The notes beneath the pieces are model-generated. The model saw only the letters and a list, made by a program, of their open reading frames with translations, made no database searches and was not told where the DNA came from. Both the position numbers and the translations under genes were made by a program. A stretch of 64,000 nt of DNA from Stenotrophomonas sp. MYb238. Lineage in GTDB: Bacteria > Pseudomonadota > Gammaproteobacteria > Xanthomonadales > Xanthomonadaceae. The stretch is taken from contig NZ_WIDL01000005.1 in NCBI RefSeq assembly GCF_009496535.1, positions 146,990-210,989 of the forward strand, given 5' to 3'. Shown here piece by piece: positions 20,140 through 29,707 of the stretch (its first letter is position 1; every line of letters begins with the position of its first letter).

Positions 20140-20915
20140 TGGCGGTGCCACGGGCAGGCGCGCGCTGGCTGCCGGCCGCGCTGCTCGCGCTGTCGCCATT
20201 GGCGGCGATGGCGCAGCCGGTCGACGGCTGCCCGCCCTATTCCGTGCAGGACAACCGCGCGCCGCACTATCCGCCGTCCGAACTGTGGCGCCTGCTCGGC
20301 TACACGATCAACGTGATCATCGAGGTCGACGCCTGCGGGCGGGTGACCGGCGCGCGCATCGAACGGGCCTCCGGCGTGGTGGCATTGGACGCCGCGGCAC
20401 TGGCGGCGGCCCGCGCCTGGACCGTGCCGCCGCACTACCGCGGCCAGCCGCGCTACCGGCTGCCGTTCGTGTTCGAACCGCTGCCCGAGGCGCTGCCGGC
20501 GCAGGAACGCTGGCGGCCGCACGATCCGTTCTTCGAGGAGCGCAGCAGCGGTCGTGTGCCGATGCCGGCGCCGGACGCGCACGGCGCCTTGCCCGGCTAC
20601 ATCGCCGATCCGTATCCGATCGGCTTCCTGCAGATTCCCGAGGCCGTCGCCGCGATCGGCCCGCTGGCGCTGTTCCGCCGCTACGGCTCGCAGGCCAACT
20701 TCTGGCTGCGCGACGAGGAAGGCCTGAGCCTGTTCCAGCTCGAGGGGCCGATGATGGTGCGCAACCGCCTGGTCAGCGACGGCCGGCATCGCTTCGTGGT
20801 CACCAGCGTGCTGTGCGGCAACGACCTGGAAGCCTGCCGCCAGGCGCTGGCGGAACTGCGCGCCGCCCGCGGCCCGCAGCAGCCGGTCGCCACCGACGAC
20901 TCCGCGCAGCCGTAG
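20139..20915 (+). CDS. Secreted protein with TonB C-terminal domain
   Basis: 258 residues. A signal peptide (to about residue 24, AMA-Q) precedes a TonB C-terminal fold: YPPSELWRLLGYTINVIIEVD, then CGRVTGARIERASGVVALD and AAARAWTVPPHYRG (about 45-105). A further 150 residues resemble nothing I know and contain a Cys pair region (VLCGNDLEAC). A normal TonB has an N-terminal membrane anchor and a Pro-rich spacer; this protein has neither, so it is not an energy transducer. It overlaps the histidine phosphatase gene by one base pair and is followed by a palindromic repeat. Confidence 0.8.
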   Translation: MAVPRAGARWLPAALLALSPLAAMAQPVDGCPPYSVQDNRAPHYPPSELWRLLGYTINVIIEVDACGRVTGARIERASGVVALDAAALAAARAWTVPPHYRGQPRYRLPFVFEPLPEALPAQERWRPHDPFFEERSSGRVPMPAPDAHGALPGYIADPYPIGFLQIPEAVAAIGPLALFRRYGSQANFWLRDEEGLSLFQLEGPMMVRNRLVSDGRHRFVVTSVLCGNDLEACRQALAELRAARGPQQPVATDDSAQP

Positions 20916-20944
20916 GCGTCTTCGCGGCCCTTTGCAACGCTCTT

Positions 20945-21012
20945 GTAGGAGCGACTTCAGTCGCGATGGGGACTTCCCGGTACGGCCCCATCGCGACTGA
21001 AGTCGCTCCTAC
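20945..21012. repeat. Paired palindromic intergenic repeat, copy A
   Basis: Two inverted copies of GTAGGAGCGACTTCAGTCG face each other across a short spacer (GGGGACTTCCCGGTACGGCCCC). Each arm also contains its own small palindrome, GACTTCAGTC. It lies between two converging genes, downstream of both. The same element occurs at 24650, 40046 and 48312. Confidence 0.9.
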
Positions 21013-21086
21013 GTGTGATGCGGCGTATAGCCTGACGGCTGCGACGGCACCGACGCCGTTCCGCCGGGCAGTGAGGTTCCCCTTGG

Positions 21087-23105
21087 TCAATCGGTGCCGA
21101 TGTTCTCCGCGAGGAACGATTCCAGCTGCCTGTAGAACTCCACCACGTTCTTCTCGTTGTAGAAACCATGGCCTTCTCTGGCGACGGCCATCCAGCGCGG
21201 CTTGTTGCCCGCCTTTTCCAGCGCTCTCTTCATTGCTTCGGCCTGGGCGATCGGGGTGCGTTCATCTTTTTCGCCGTGCGCTAGGAATACCGGTTGCCGG
21301 ATACGGGCGACCAGCGCCAGCGGCGAACCGGCCAGCAACGCGGCGTCGTCGTGGCCGACGAAACGTTCGATCGCGGCGCGGCCATAGTAGCTGCGCGAGG
21401 TATCGCTCCTGTTGGCCATCGCGCGCAGGTCATAGAGGCCGGCCAGGCCTGCCGCACACTTGACCAGTTCCGGCGCCCTGGCCGCCAGCATCATCGCCGA
21501 GTAGCCGCCGAAGCTCGTGCCATAGACGCAGATGCGCTGCGGATCGGCATAGCCTTTTTCCACCGCCCAGCGCATGCCCTCGATGAGGTCGTCCTGGATG
21601 CGTGTATTCCATTTGCGGTAGCCGGATTCCTGGAAGGCATAGCCGCGATCGCTGGAGCCGCGGTAGTTGACCTGCAATACCAGATAGCCGCGCGATGCCA
21701 GGAACTGCGCGTCGGTGTCGAAATTCCATTTGTCCGCGACGTAATGCGGCCCACCGTGCGGCAGCAGCACCATGGGCAGTCTGGAAGGCTGCGCGCCTGC
21801 GGGCAGGGTCGCGTATCCGTCCAGTTCCGTTCCATCGCTGGCGGTGAAACGAAAGTATTGGCGCGATCCCATCTGGGTGGGATCGATCGCGGCGTTTTGT
21901 TGCAGCAGGCGTGCCAGCGAATCCTTCCTGCGATCCATCACCGCCCACTCGCCCGGATTGCGGTCGCTGTCGATGGCGATCAGCGACAGGTTGCCGTCCG
22001 CGCTGTGGTCGGCGAAACGCACATTCTGGCCCGGGAAACCCTTGCGCAGTTCGGCGTGCAGTTTCGCGTCGGGATTGTCCGGGTCCAGATAGACCACGCG
22101 CGGTTGACCGCCCTTTATTTCAGCGGCCAATGGCTGCCAGCTGCTGTCCCATATCACGGCGCCGACGCTGTTGAAGCCGTCCTCGGCCAGTACCTGCCGG
22201 TTGCCGAGCGAAAGGTCGGCCTTCACCAGCGAAGAAGGCCCGTTATTGGCAGCGTGGTAACCGATGACATGCTGGTTGTCGGGCGTGATGGCGATGGGCC
22301 GGAACGTACCGCCAACAGTGGCCGAAGCCAGTGCGCGCCAGTTCCTGCCTGCCGTGTCGGCCACGTACAGCAGCTGGTTCTCGTCCTTGTCGGTGCCGTA
22401 GGCGAAACGCGGTACGCCGGCCGCATCCAGCACGAAGCCCATGCCGCGTTCGCCGATGTCGGCGACAAGGCGGCTTTTGACGTTGCGCGCGCTGCTCGCG
22501 TCCACCTCGTACACCAGCGTGGCGGGCAGGCTGTTCTCAGGCGAGGCGCGGCTCATGAAGAATTTGCCGTTGGCGTCGCGCGGCAGCCCCTCGAACACGC
22601 CGAAGCCAGGCGGGACACCGACGCCGAGCAGGGATTCCTTGTAGCCGAAGATATAGCTGTGGTTCTTGCCGTCGTAGTCCAGGCCGATGATTTCGCCGAA
22701 ACTGAAAGGCTGCTCGCGCGCGCCCCGCTTGCCGCCCTTCACGTAGACGAGGCGGGTGTCGCTGATCCAGTGGATCTCGTATGCCAGCTCGTACTTGGGC
22801 AGCTTGAGGAAGGCGGTGTTGGACATGTCCGCCAGCCGGTAGATCATGATGCCGTATTCGTCATTTCCCAGATTGGCCGACACCGCGACATAGGAGCCGT
22901 TGCTGGAAATACGGGGGTTCTCGAACGTCTGCTGCGCGGCGAAGGCTTCGATCGGCACCGTGGCCGCCATTGCCGCGCCTGTGGGGAACAGCAGCATCAA
23001 TGCCGCGACCAGGCCACATGCGCGCTTCTGAAAGCGTTTCACTTCCGGGAGTTGCTTCACTGCATTTCCCCACTGTTGGATTTTCAGGCGCTGGAATCCA
23101 AACAT
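21087..23105 (-). CDS. S9 family prolyl oligopeptidase-type peptidase, secreted
   Basis: A 672-residue protein. An N-terminal signal region (hydrophobic stretch ACGLVAALMLLFPTGAAMA) is followed by a beta-propeller-like part (about 60-420) and a C-terminal alpha/beta-hydrolase domain. The triad reads Ser531 (GTSFGGYSA), Asp614 (GEKDERTP) and His646 (REGHGF), with the oxyanion motif PHGGPH. It probably cleaves short peptides in the periplasm, like acylaminoacyl or dipeptidyl peptidases. The ATG at 23105 gives a long n-region; a GTG at 23060 (VKQLPEVKRF) would give a more typical signal peptide. It is divergent from folC. A second S9 peptidase is encoded at 36171-38255. Confidence 0.92.
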   Translation of the reverse strand: MFGFQRLKIQQWGNAVKQLPEVKRFQKRACGLVAALMLLFPTGAAMAATVPIEAFAAQQTFENPRISSNGSYVAVSANLGNDEYGIMIYRLADMSNTAFLKLPKYELAYEIHWISDTRLVYVKGGKRGAREQPFSFGEIIGLDYDGKNHSYIFGYKESLLGVGVPPGFGVFEGLPRDANGKFFMSRASPENSLPATLVYEVDASSARNVKSRLVADIGERGMGFVLDAAGVPRFAYGTDKDENQLLYVADTAGRNWRALASATVGGTFRPIAITPDNQHVIGYHAANNGPSSLVKADLSLGNRQVLAEDGFNSVGAVIWDSSWQPLAAEIKGGQPRVVYLDPDNPDAKLHAELRKGFPGQNVRFADHSADGNLSLIAIDSDRNPGEWAVMDRRKDSLARLLQQNAAIDPTQMGSRQYFRFTASDGTELDGYATLPAGAQPSRLPMVLLPHGGPHYVADKWNFDTDAQFLASRGYLVLQVNYRGSSDRGYAFQESGYRKWNTRIQDDLIEGMRWAVEKGYADPQRICVYGTSFGGYSAMMLAARAPELVKCAAGLAGLYDLRAMANRSDTSRSYYGRAAIERFVGHDDAALLAGSPLALVARIRQPVFLAHGEKDERTPIAQAEAMKRALEKAGNKPRWMAVAREGHGFYNEKNVVEFYRQLESFLAENIGTD

Positions 23106-23371
23106 AATTTTCGCCAGCCCGCGAGTATTCGATCGGGGCCGGGAAGGGCATGCCTTGCGACCATGCCGACCATGGTTGCCTTGCGGACGAGACAGGCAGC
23201 GGATGCGGCTCTTCCAATCTCCTCGGGAACGCGCCCGCGTGGCCAAGGTGCCCGGACTGGATGATGGCGTCCCGGACCGGCCCCGCGGTGGGTGCTGCGC
23301 GCGGTTGTATCATGTGCGCCCATCCGCGCCGCCGTACCGTGCGCCGGCGCGCGTCATCCGAGAACCCCCGC

Positions 23372-24640
23372 ATGTCCTCCGCACGTCCGACCACGCTCGA
23401 GCAGTGGCTCGCCCATATCGACCGACAGCATCCGCAGCCTATCGCGATGGGGCTGGAGCGCGTGCGCGAGGTGGCCGGTCGCATGGGCCTGGAGCGGCCG
23501 GCGCGGCACTGCATCGTGGTCGGCGGCACCAACGGCAAGGGCTCGACGGTGGCCTTCATCGAGGCCATCGCGCGCGCCGCCGGCTGGAAGGTGGGCGCCT
23601 ACACCTCGCCGCACCTTATGGCCTACAACGAGCGCGTGCGCATCGACGGCGCCGACGTGGACGACGCCACCCTGGTGAGAGGCTTCGCCGCCGTCGAGGA
23701 CGCGCGCGGCGACACGCCGCTGACCTATTTCGAATACGGCACGCTGTGCGCGTTGTGGGCGTTCGCGCGCGCCGGCCTGGATCTGGCGGTGCTGGAAGTG
23801 GGGCTGGGCGGACGCCTGGATGCGGTCAACATCGTCGATGCCGACGTATCGGTCATCACCACCGTGGACATCGACCACGCCGACTGGCTGGGCGGCGACC
23901 GCGAAACCATCGGCCAGGAAAAGGCCGGCATCATCCGCGGCTGGAAACCGGTGATCTTGGGCGAGATCGACCCGCCGTCCAGCGTGCTGCGCCGCGCCTA
24001 CGTGCTGGGCGCCAACGCTATCCGCTTCGGCAGCGATTTCTTCGCCGAGGAGGTCGACGCCAATACCTGGCGCTGGCGCGACGTGTCCTTCCGCATCGAA
24101 CTGCCGCAGCCGGCGCTGTGGGCGCCGGTGCAGCGGGCCAACGCCGCGGCCGCCATCGCCGCGCTGCGCGCGCTGGACCGCCCGGTCCCGCGCGCGGCAT
24201 GGGCGCAGGGCGTGGCGCAGGCGCAGGTCGCCGGACGCCTGCAGCGTTTCGAGCGCGAGGGCGTGGAAGTGCTGGTCGATGTCGGCCACAACCCGCAGGC
24301 TGCCGCTGCCCTGGGCGCCGCCCTGCAGGCCCGGCCTGCCGCCGGGCGCACCCTGGCGGTGTACGCGGCGTTGATGGACAAGGACGCCGCGGGCGTGGTC
24401 GCGGCGCTGCAGGCGCGGGTCGACCGCTGGTACCTGGCCGGGCTGGACGGCGCGCGCGGGCAGAGCGCGGAGCAGCTGCGTGCGCGTCTGGCCGGCAGCG
24501 CGGCGGGCAGCGCCCCGGCCTGCGCGAACGTCGAACAGGCGCTGGCCAGCGCGCTGGAGCACGCCCGCCGCGGCGACCGCGTGCTGGTGTTCGGCTCCTT
24601 CCACACCGTCGCCGAGGCCCTGCCGCTGCTGCGCCGGTAA
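23372..24640 (+). CDS. folC: Bifunctional dihydrofolate/folylpolyglutamate synthase
   Basis: A 422-residue Mur-ligase-type enzyme that adds glutamate to dihydropteroate and extends the polyglutamate tail of folates. The P-loop GGTNGKGSTVAF (about 51-62), the SPHL motif, the Mg-binding EVGLGGRLDAVN, and the H-bearing DVGHNPQAA motif are all present. Start MSSARPTTLEQWLAHI matches the family. In E. coli the order is accD-folC-dedD-cvpA-purF; here accD is absent and a divergent peptidase gene takes its place, so folC probably heads the transcript. Confidence 0.95.
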   Translation: MSSARPTTLEQWLAHIDRQHPQPIAMGLERVREVAGRMGLERPARHCIVVGGTNGKGSTVAFIEAIARAAGWKVGAYTSPHLMAYNERVRIDGADVDDATLVRGFAAVEDARGDTPLTYFEYGTLCALWAFARAGLDLAVLEVGLGGRLDAVNIVDADVSVITTVDIDHADWLGGDRETIGQEKAGIIRGWKPVILGEIDPPSSVLRRAYVLGANAIRFGSDFFAEEVDANTWRWRDVSFRIELPQPALWAPVQRANAAAAIAALRALDRPVPRAAWAQGVAQAQVAGRLQRFEREGVEVLVDVGHNPQAAAALGAALQARPAAGRTLAVYAALMDKDAAGVVAALQARVDRWYLAGLDGARGQSAEQLRARLAGSAAGSAPACANVEQALASALEHARRGDRVLVFGSFHTVAEALPLLRR

Positions 24641-24649
24641 GGGGAAACC

Positions 24650-24721
24650 GTAGGAGCGCACTTCAGTGCGCGAAGAGGCTTTCCCGGCAGAACCCCTTCG
24701 CGCACTGAAGTGCGTTCCCAC
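24650..24721. repeat. Paired palindromic intergenic repeat, copy B
   Basis: Same architecture as copy A but a different inner palindrome: left arm TAGGAGCGCACTTCAGTGCG, right arm CGCACTGAAGTGCGTTCCCA. The outer end has drifted (GTTCCCAC in place of GCTCCTAC). It sits between folC and the SPOR-domain gene, within what is probably one transcript, so it could affect mRNA stability. Confidence 0.88.
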
Positions 24722-24801
24722 CCGTTCAGCTGCGGCGACGTTGACCATCGGCAGCGCCGCCTATAATCGCCGGACATTCGCCTGCCGCCCGACGCCCTGC
24801 C

Positions 24802-25818
24802 GTGGATACTCCTCTGAAACAGCGATTGATTGGCGCCATCGTCCTGGTGGCGCTGGCCGTGATCTTCCTGCCCATGCTGGTCAAGGGCCCGGCGCCGGAC
24901 AGCGGCGTGCAGGACGTGCCGCTGCGCGCGCCCGACGCACCGGCCGACGCCCAGTTCGAAACCCGCGAGCTGCCGCTGGTGGCGCCCAACGCGCCGGCGT
25001 CGGGCAGCGCCACGGGCATGCCGGGCGCGGCGCCCGTGGCCGAAGCGGCCTCCCCGGCCGAGGCGGCGGAGGGTGGGGCGCTGCCGCCGACCGCGGCCGC
25101 CGGCAATTACGCGGTGAATTTCGGCGCCTATGCGACCGAGGCCGACGCCGACGCGGTGATCGCCCACCTGAAGAAATCGGGCCTGCCCGGCTTCCGCCAG
25201 CCCGACACCCTCAACGGCCGCGCCGTCTGGCGCGTGCGCATCGGCCCCTATGCCGACCGCGCGCAGGCCGAGCTGATCCGCCTGGAGGCGGGCAAGGCCA
25301 GCCGCGACGTGAACCCGCAGGTGGTGGTGCTGGACGCCGACAAGGAGCCCGCGGCGCCGGCCGCCGCCCAGCCCGCCGCGGCGACCGCTTCGACGCCTGC
25401 CGCGGCTTCGCCCGCGGTGCGCAGCGAACCGCTGCCCGCCGAACCGGCCAAGCCGGTGGCCGCGGCGCCCAAGGCGGATACCCGGCCCGAGCCCAAGCCT
25501 GCCGCGCCGAAGCCGGAAGCGTCCAGGCCGGCGGTGCCCGAGCGCTCCACGACGACGGTCAGCACCGCGCCGGCGGCCAGCGGCGTCGGTTTCGCCGTAC
25601 AACTGGGTGCGTTCGCGCGGCCCGCCGATGCCAACGCGCTGCGCGACAAGGTGCGCACGGCCGGTTTCAGCGCCTTCGTCGAGCAGGTGCGCACCGACAG
25701 CGGCGTGCTCAACCGCGTCCGCGTCGGGCCGGTGGCCAGCCGCGCCGATGCCGAACAGCTCAAGGCGCAGGTCGCGGCGAAGATCGGTATCGCCGGCATG
25801 GTCCGGCCGCATCCCTGA
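24802..25818 (+). CDS. SPOR-domain cell-division protein (DedD-like)
   Basis: 338 residues from a GTG start (MDTPLKQRLIGAIVLVALAV). A single N-terminal membrane helix (about 9-27) precedes a long Ala/Pro-rich periplasmic stretch and two SPOR domains. One is near residues 96-175 (YAVNFGAYATEADADAVI and RVRIGPYADRAQAE). The other is near 258-335 (FAVQLGAFARPADANAL and RVRVGPVASRADAEQ). SPOR domains bind glycan strands lacking stem peptides at the division septum. The usual DedD has one SPOR domain, so the second copy is notable. Position between folC and cvpA is as in other gammaproteobacteria. Confidence 0.9.
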   Translation: MDTPLKQRLIGAIVLVALAVIFLPMLVKGPAPDSGVQDVPLRAPDAPADAQFETRELPLVAPNAPASGSATGMPGAAPVAEAASPAEAAEGGALPPTAAAGNYAVNFGAYATEADADAVIAHLKKSGLPGFRQPDTLNGRAVWRVRIGPYADRAQAELIRLEAGKASRDVNPQVVVLDADKEPAAPAAAQPAAATASTPAAASPAVRSEPLPAEPAKPVAAAPKADTRPEPKPAAPKPEASRPAVPERSTTTVSTAPAASGVGFAVQLGAFARPADANALRDKVRTAGFSAFVEQVRTDSGVLNRVRVGPVASRADAEQLKAQVAAKIGIAGMVRPHP

Positions 25819-25845
25819 TGCGGCTGCCCGCCTGATGCGCCGCCC

Positions 25846-26577
25846 GTGATCGACCTGCTGTTGCTGGGGCTGATCGTCCTGTCGGCTCTGTCCGGGTTGG
25901 CGCGGGGCCTGCTGGCCACGGTGTTCGGCGTGCTGGGCTGGCTGCTGGCCGGCTGGGCCGCGTTCCGCTTCGGCCACGATGCCACGCTGATGCTCAGCGG
26001 CGGCGCGGAGCCGACCCTGGGCCAGTACGCCGCCGGCCATGCCATCGTCTTCCTCGGCGTGCTGCTGGCGGTTTCGGCGGTCGGCCTGCTGCTGCGCGGG
26101 GTGGTCGATTCCACGTTCCTGCTCAAGGGCCCGGACCGCCTGCTCGGCTTCGGCCTGGGCATCGTGCGCGGCGTGCTGCTGGCCGTGCTGGCGGTACTGG
26201 TGGTGGGCTTTACCCCGGTGGCCGACGGCGAGCCGTGGCGGCATTCGCAGGTGGCCTCGTGGCTGCGGCCGCCGGCCGACTGGCTGCGCGCGCGCCTGCC
26301 GGAACTGCCCGCCAGGCCGGACCATGCGCTGCTGGACTTGGGCAAGGCGGTGCTGGCAGGCGATAATGCCGCGCTCAGCGAACATGAAGCGGGCAGCGGA
26401 CTGCCGCAAGCGGTGCCGGAAGGGGCGGAAGACGCCCGGCCGGCCGCGACCGGAGGCAGCCGCCAGGACCCGGCGAAGGCGTGGCCTTCCAACATCGATC
26501 CGGCGCAGGTGCGCCCGGATCACCCCGGCCCGGCACGGACCGGGCCATCGGGCCAGGCACGGCCCCCTTCACGTTAA
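25846..26577 (+). CDS. cvpA: CvpA family inner-membrane protein
   Basis: 243 residues, GTG start. Four hydrophobic helices occupy the first 130 residues, with the conserved LSGLARG in the first loop and the [15 protein letters not shown] segment near residue 95. A hydrophilic Pro/Ala-rich C-terminal extension of about 80 residues follows, longer than in E. coli CvpA (162 residues). CvpA affects envelope integrity and, historically, colicin V export; the mechanism is unclear. It lies 31 bp ahead of purF, with which it is normally cotranscribed. Confidence 0.9.
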   Translation: MIDLLLLGLIVLSALSGLARGLLATVFGVLGWLLAGWAAFRFGHDATLMLSGGAEPTLGQYAAGHAIVFLGVLLAVSAVGLLLRGVVDSTFLLKGPDRLLGFGLGIVRGVLLAVLAVLVVGFTPVADGEPWRHSQVASWLRPPADWLRARLPELPARPDHALLDLGKAVLAGDNAALSEHEAGSGLPQAVPEGAEDARPAATGGSRQDPAKAWPSNIDPAQVRPDHPGPARTGPSGQARPPSR

Positions 26578-26608
26578 CCGGGCCACGGCCCAGCGGAGAT
26601 CGCGCAAC

Positions 26609-28075
<1,467 letters not shown>

Positions 28076-28094
28076 CGTCGTAGAGCGCTGGAAG

Positions 28095-28260
28095 CCCCTC
28101 TCCCATCGGGAGAGGGGATGGGGTGAGGGGCGAACGAAGCAGCAATGTCTGAATGCCGATGACAATGCAACAAGCAGAAAACCCCTCGGGCAACCAACCC
28201 TCTTCCGGCGCTGCGCGCCACCTTCTGCCCCAAGGGCATCCATTCCCGGAGCGGGAAGGG
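28095..28260. repeat. Composite palindromic repeat between purF and the DUF455 gene
   Basis: A perfect 10-bp hairpin (CCCCTCTCCC / GGGAGAGGGG, loop ATC, 28095-28117) is followed by ATGGGGTGAGGGG. About 60 bases later comes a second structured block (28198-28260) with CCGGCGCTGCGCGCC and CATTCCCGGAGCGGG. These blocks look like the CCCTC...GAGGG family of intergenic repeats common in Xanthomonadaceae. The second block lies inside the open frame of the next gene and encodes its N-terminal residues. Confidence 0.7.
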
Positions 28261-29067
28261 AAGGTCGCCAACCTCCTCGACGCAGCCCGCATCTGCCTCG
28301 CCGAAGCCGACCCGCTCGAAAAAGTCGCTCTCACCCAGCACTACGCCGCCCAGTTCCGCGCCGGCAAACTCACGCTGCCGGAAAACGCGCCCGATCCCGA
28401 ACCGATCCGCATGCCCGGCCGCCCCGCGCGGCTGGTGCTGGTGCATCCGCGCGACCTGCCGCGACGCGGCCTCGGCAGCCCGGAAGGCCGCGCGGCCTTC
28501 ATCCACGCCATCGCCCATATCGAACTGAACGCCATCGACCTGGCCTGGGACGCGGTGTACCGCTTCCGTGGGCTGCCGAGCAGTTTCCATGCCGACTGGG
28601 TGAGCTGCGCCGACGACGAATCGCGCCACTTCCTGCTGCTGCGCGAGCGCCTGCTGGCCCATGGCCACGACTACGCCGATTTCCCCGCCCACAACGGCCT
28701 GTGGGAAATGTGCGAGAAAACCGCGCACGACGGACTGGCGCGCATGGCGCTGGTGCCGCGCGTGCTGGAAGCGCGGGGCCTGGACGTGACGCCGGCGATG
28801 ATCGCGAAGCTGCGTTCGCTGGGCGACGACGCCACCGCCGACGTGCTGGAAGTGATCCTGCGCGAGGAAGTCGCGCACGTCGCCGCCGGCTCGCGCTGGT
28901 ACCGCTGGTACTGCGAGCGCGCCGGCGTCGAACCGCGCGCGCGGTTCAAGGAACTGCTGTGCGAATACGCCGGCGGTTACCTGCACGGCCCCTTCAACCT
29001 CGAGGCCCGCCTGCTGGCCGGTTTCGACGCGGACGAACTGGCGGACCTGGTCGAACAGGCCGGCTGA
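28153..29067 (+). CDS. DUF455 family ferritin-like protein
   Basis: 304 residues. The ferritin-like four-helix domain starts near residue 38 (ANLLDAARICLAEADPLEK). It carries probable metal ligands in AFIHAIAHIELNAIDLAWD (about 115-133), DDESRHFLLL (about 156-165) and EEVAHVAAGSRWY (about 238-250), the DUF455 pattern; the activity is not known. Residues 10-37 are encoded by an intergenic repeat and are probably not homologous to the rest of the family. No ATG or GTG codon lies between 28168 and the start of the domain, so translation must begin inside or before the repeat. The site has no clear ribosome-binding sequence. Confidence 0.82.
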   Translation: MPMTMQQAENPSGNQPSSGAARHLLPQGHPFPEREGKVANLLDAARICLAEADPLEKVALTQHYAAQFRAGKLTLPENAPDPEPIRMPGRPARLVLVHPRDLPRRGLGSPEGRAAFIHAIAHIELNAIDLAWDAVYRFRGLPSSFHADWVSCADDESRHFLLLRERLLAHGHDYADFPAHNGLWEMCEKTAHDGLARMALVPRVLEARGLDVTPAMIAKLRSLGDDATADVLEVILREEVAHVAAGSRWYRWYCERAGVEPRARFKELLCEYAGGYLHGPFNLEARLLAGFDADELADLVEQAG

Positions 29068-29186
29068 CGAAGGCGGAAACGGTATTCCCCGTTTAGCGCC
29101 GGCGTCGCGGCGCGGGAATCGCATGGCATTTACCCGCCGCGTGCGACGATGGCCGCCATCGTGTTCCGCAGCCTTGGAGAGTCGCC

Positions 29187-29633
29187 ATGCATTCCGCTCG
29201 CTTCCTGTTGATGGCCCTACCGATGGCGATGCTGGCCGCGTGCAGCCCCGCGGCGCCGGACGCCGATACTCCCGCGCGTGAAGCGGCTACGGCGCAGGTG
29301 GACCCGGACATGGCGGTGTTCCCGGCGAACCTGCAGGCGGCGGGCGTCGAGCCGTTCTGGGGCGTGAAGGTGGAAGGCGGGACGCTGGCCTATACCACGC
29401 CGGAAACGATGGATGCGCCGCGTCGGCTGCAGGCCACGCGCAGCATCGATGCCGACGGCCTGCACCTGACAGGCGAGGACCGCGGCACGCCGTTCCGGCT
29501 GGACGTGCGTCGCGAACCGTGCTCGGACGGCATGTCCGACATGCCGTACCCGTTCAGCGTGTCGTGGCTGTTGGAGGGCAAGACCGCGAAGGGATGCGCG
29601 TTCGACCCGGCGTCCCCGCTGTTGCCGCAGTGA
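29187..29633 (+). CDS. Small lipoprotein of the COG3650-like type
   Basis: 148 residues. The lipobox MLAAC places the lipidated Cys at 19. The mature part holds the paired signatures VEPFWGVKVEGG (about 56-67) and CSDGMSDMPYPFSVSW (about 112-127), followed by a second Cys in AKGCAF. This EPFW...SDGMSD-x-YP pattern is typical of a small group of predicted lipoproteins sometimes annotated with COG3650 or as HslJ-associated. The two cysteines probably form a disulfide in the periplasm. Function unknown. It has its own leader of 119 bp after the DUF455 gene. Confidence 0.8.
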   Translation: MHSARFLLMALPMAMLAACSPAAPDADTPAREAATAQVDPDMAVFPANLQAAGVEPFWGVKVEGGTLAYTTPETMDAPRRLQATRSIDADGLHLTGEDRGTPFRLDVRREPCSDGMSDMPYPFSVSWLLEGKTAKGCAFDPASPLLPQ

Positions 29634-29707
29634 GCCTGGCCTGGCTGCGCGCGGGTGAGCCGGGAAATCGGCTATGGCCCTGCCTCCGGTGAACGAAGGG
29701 GGAAGAC

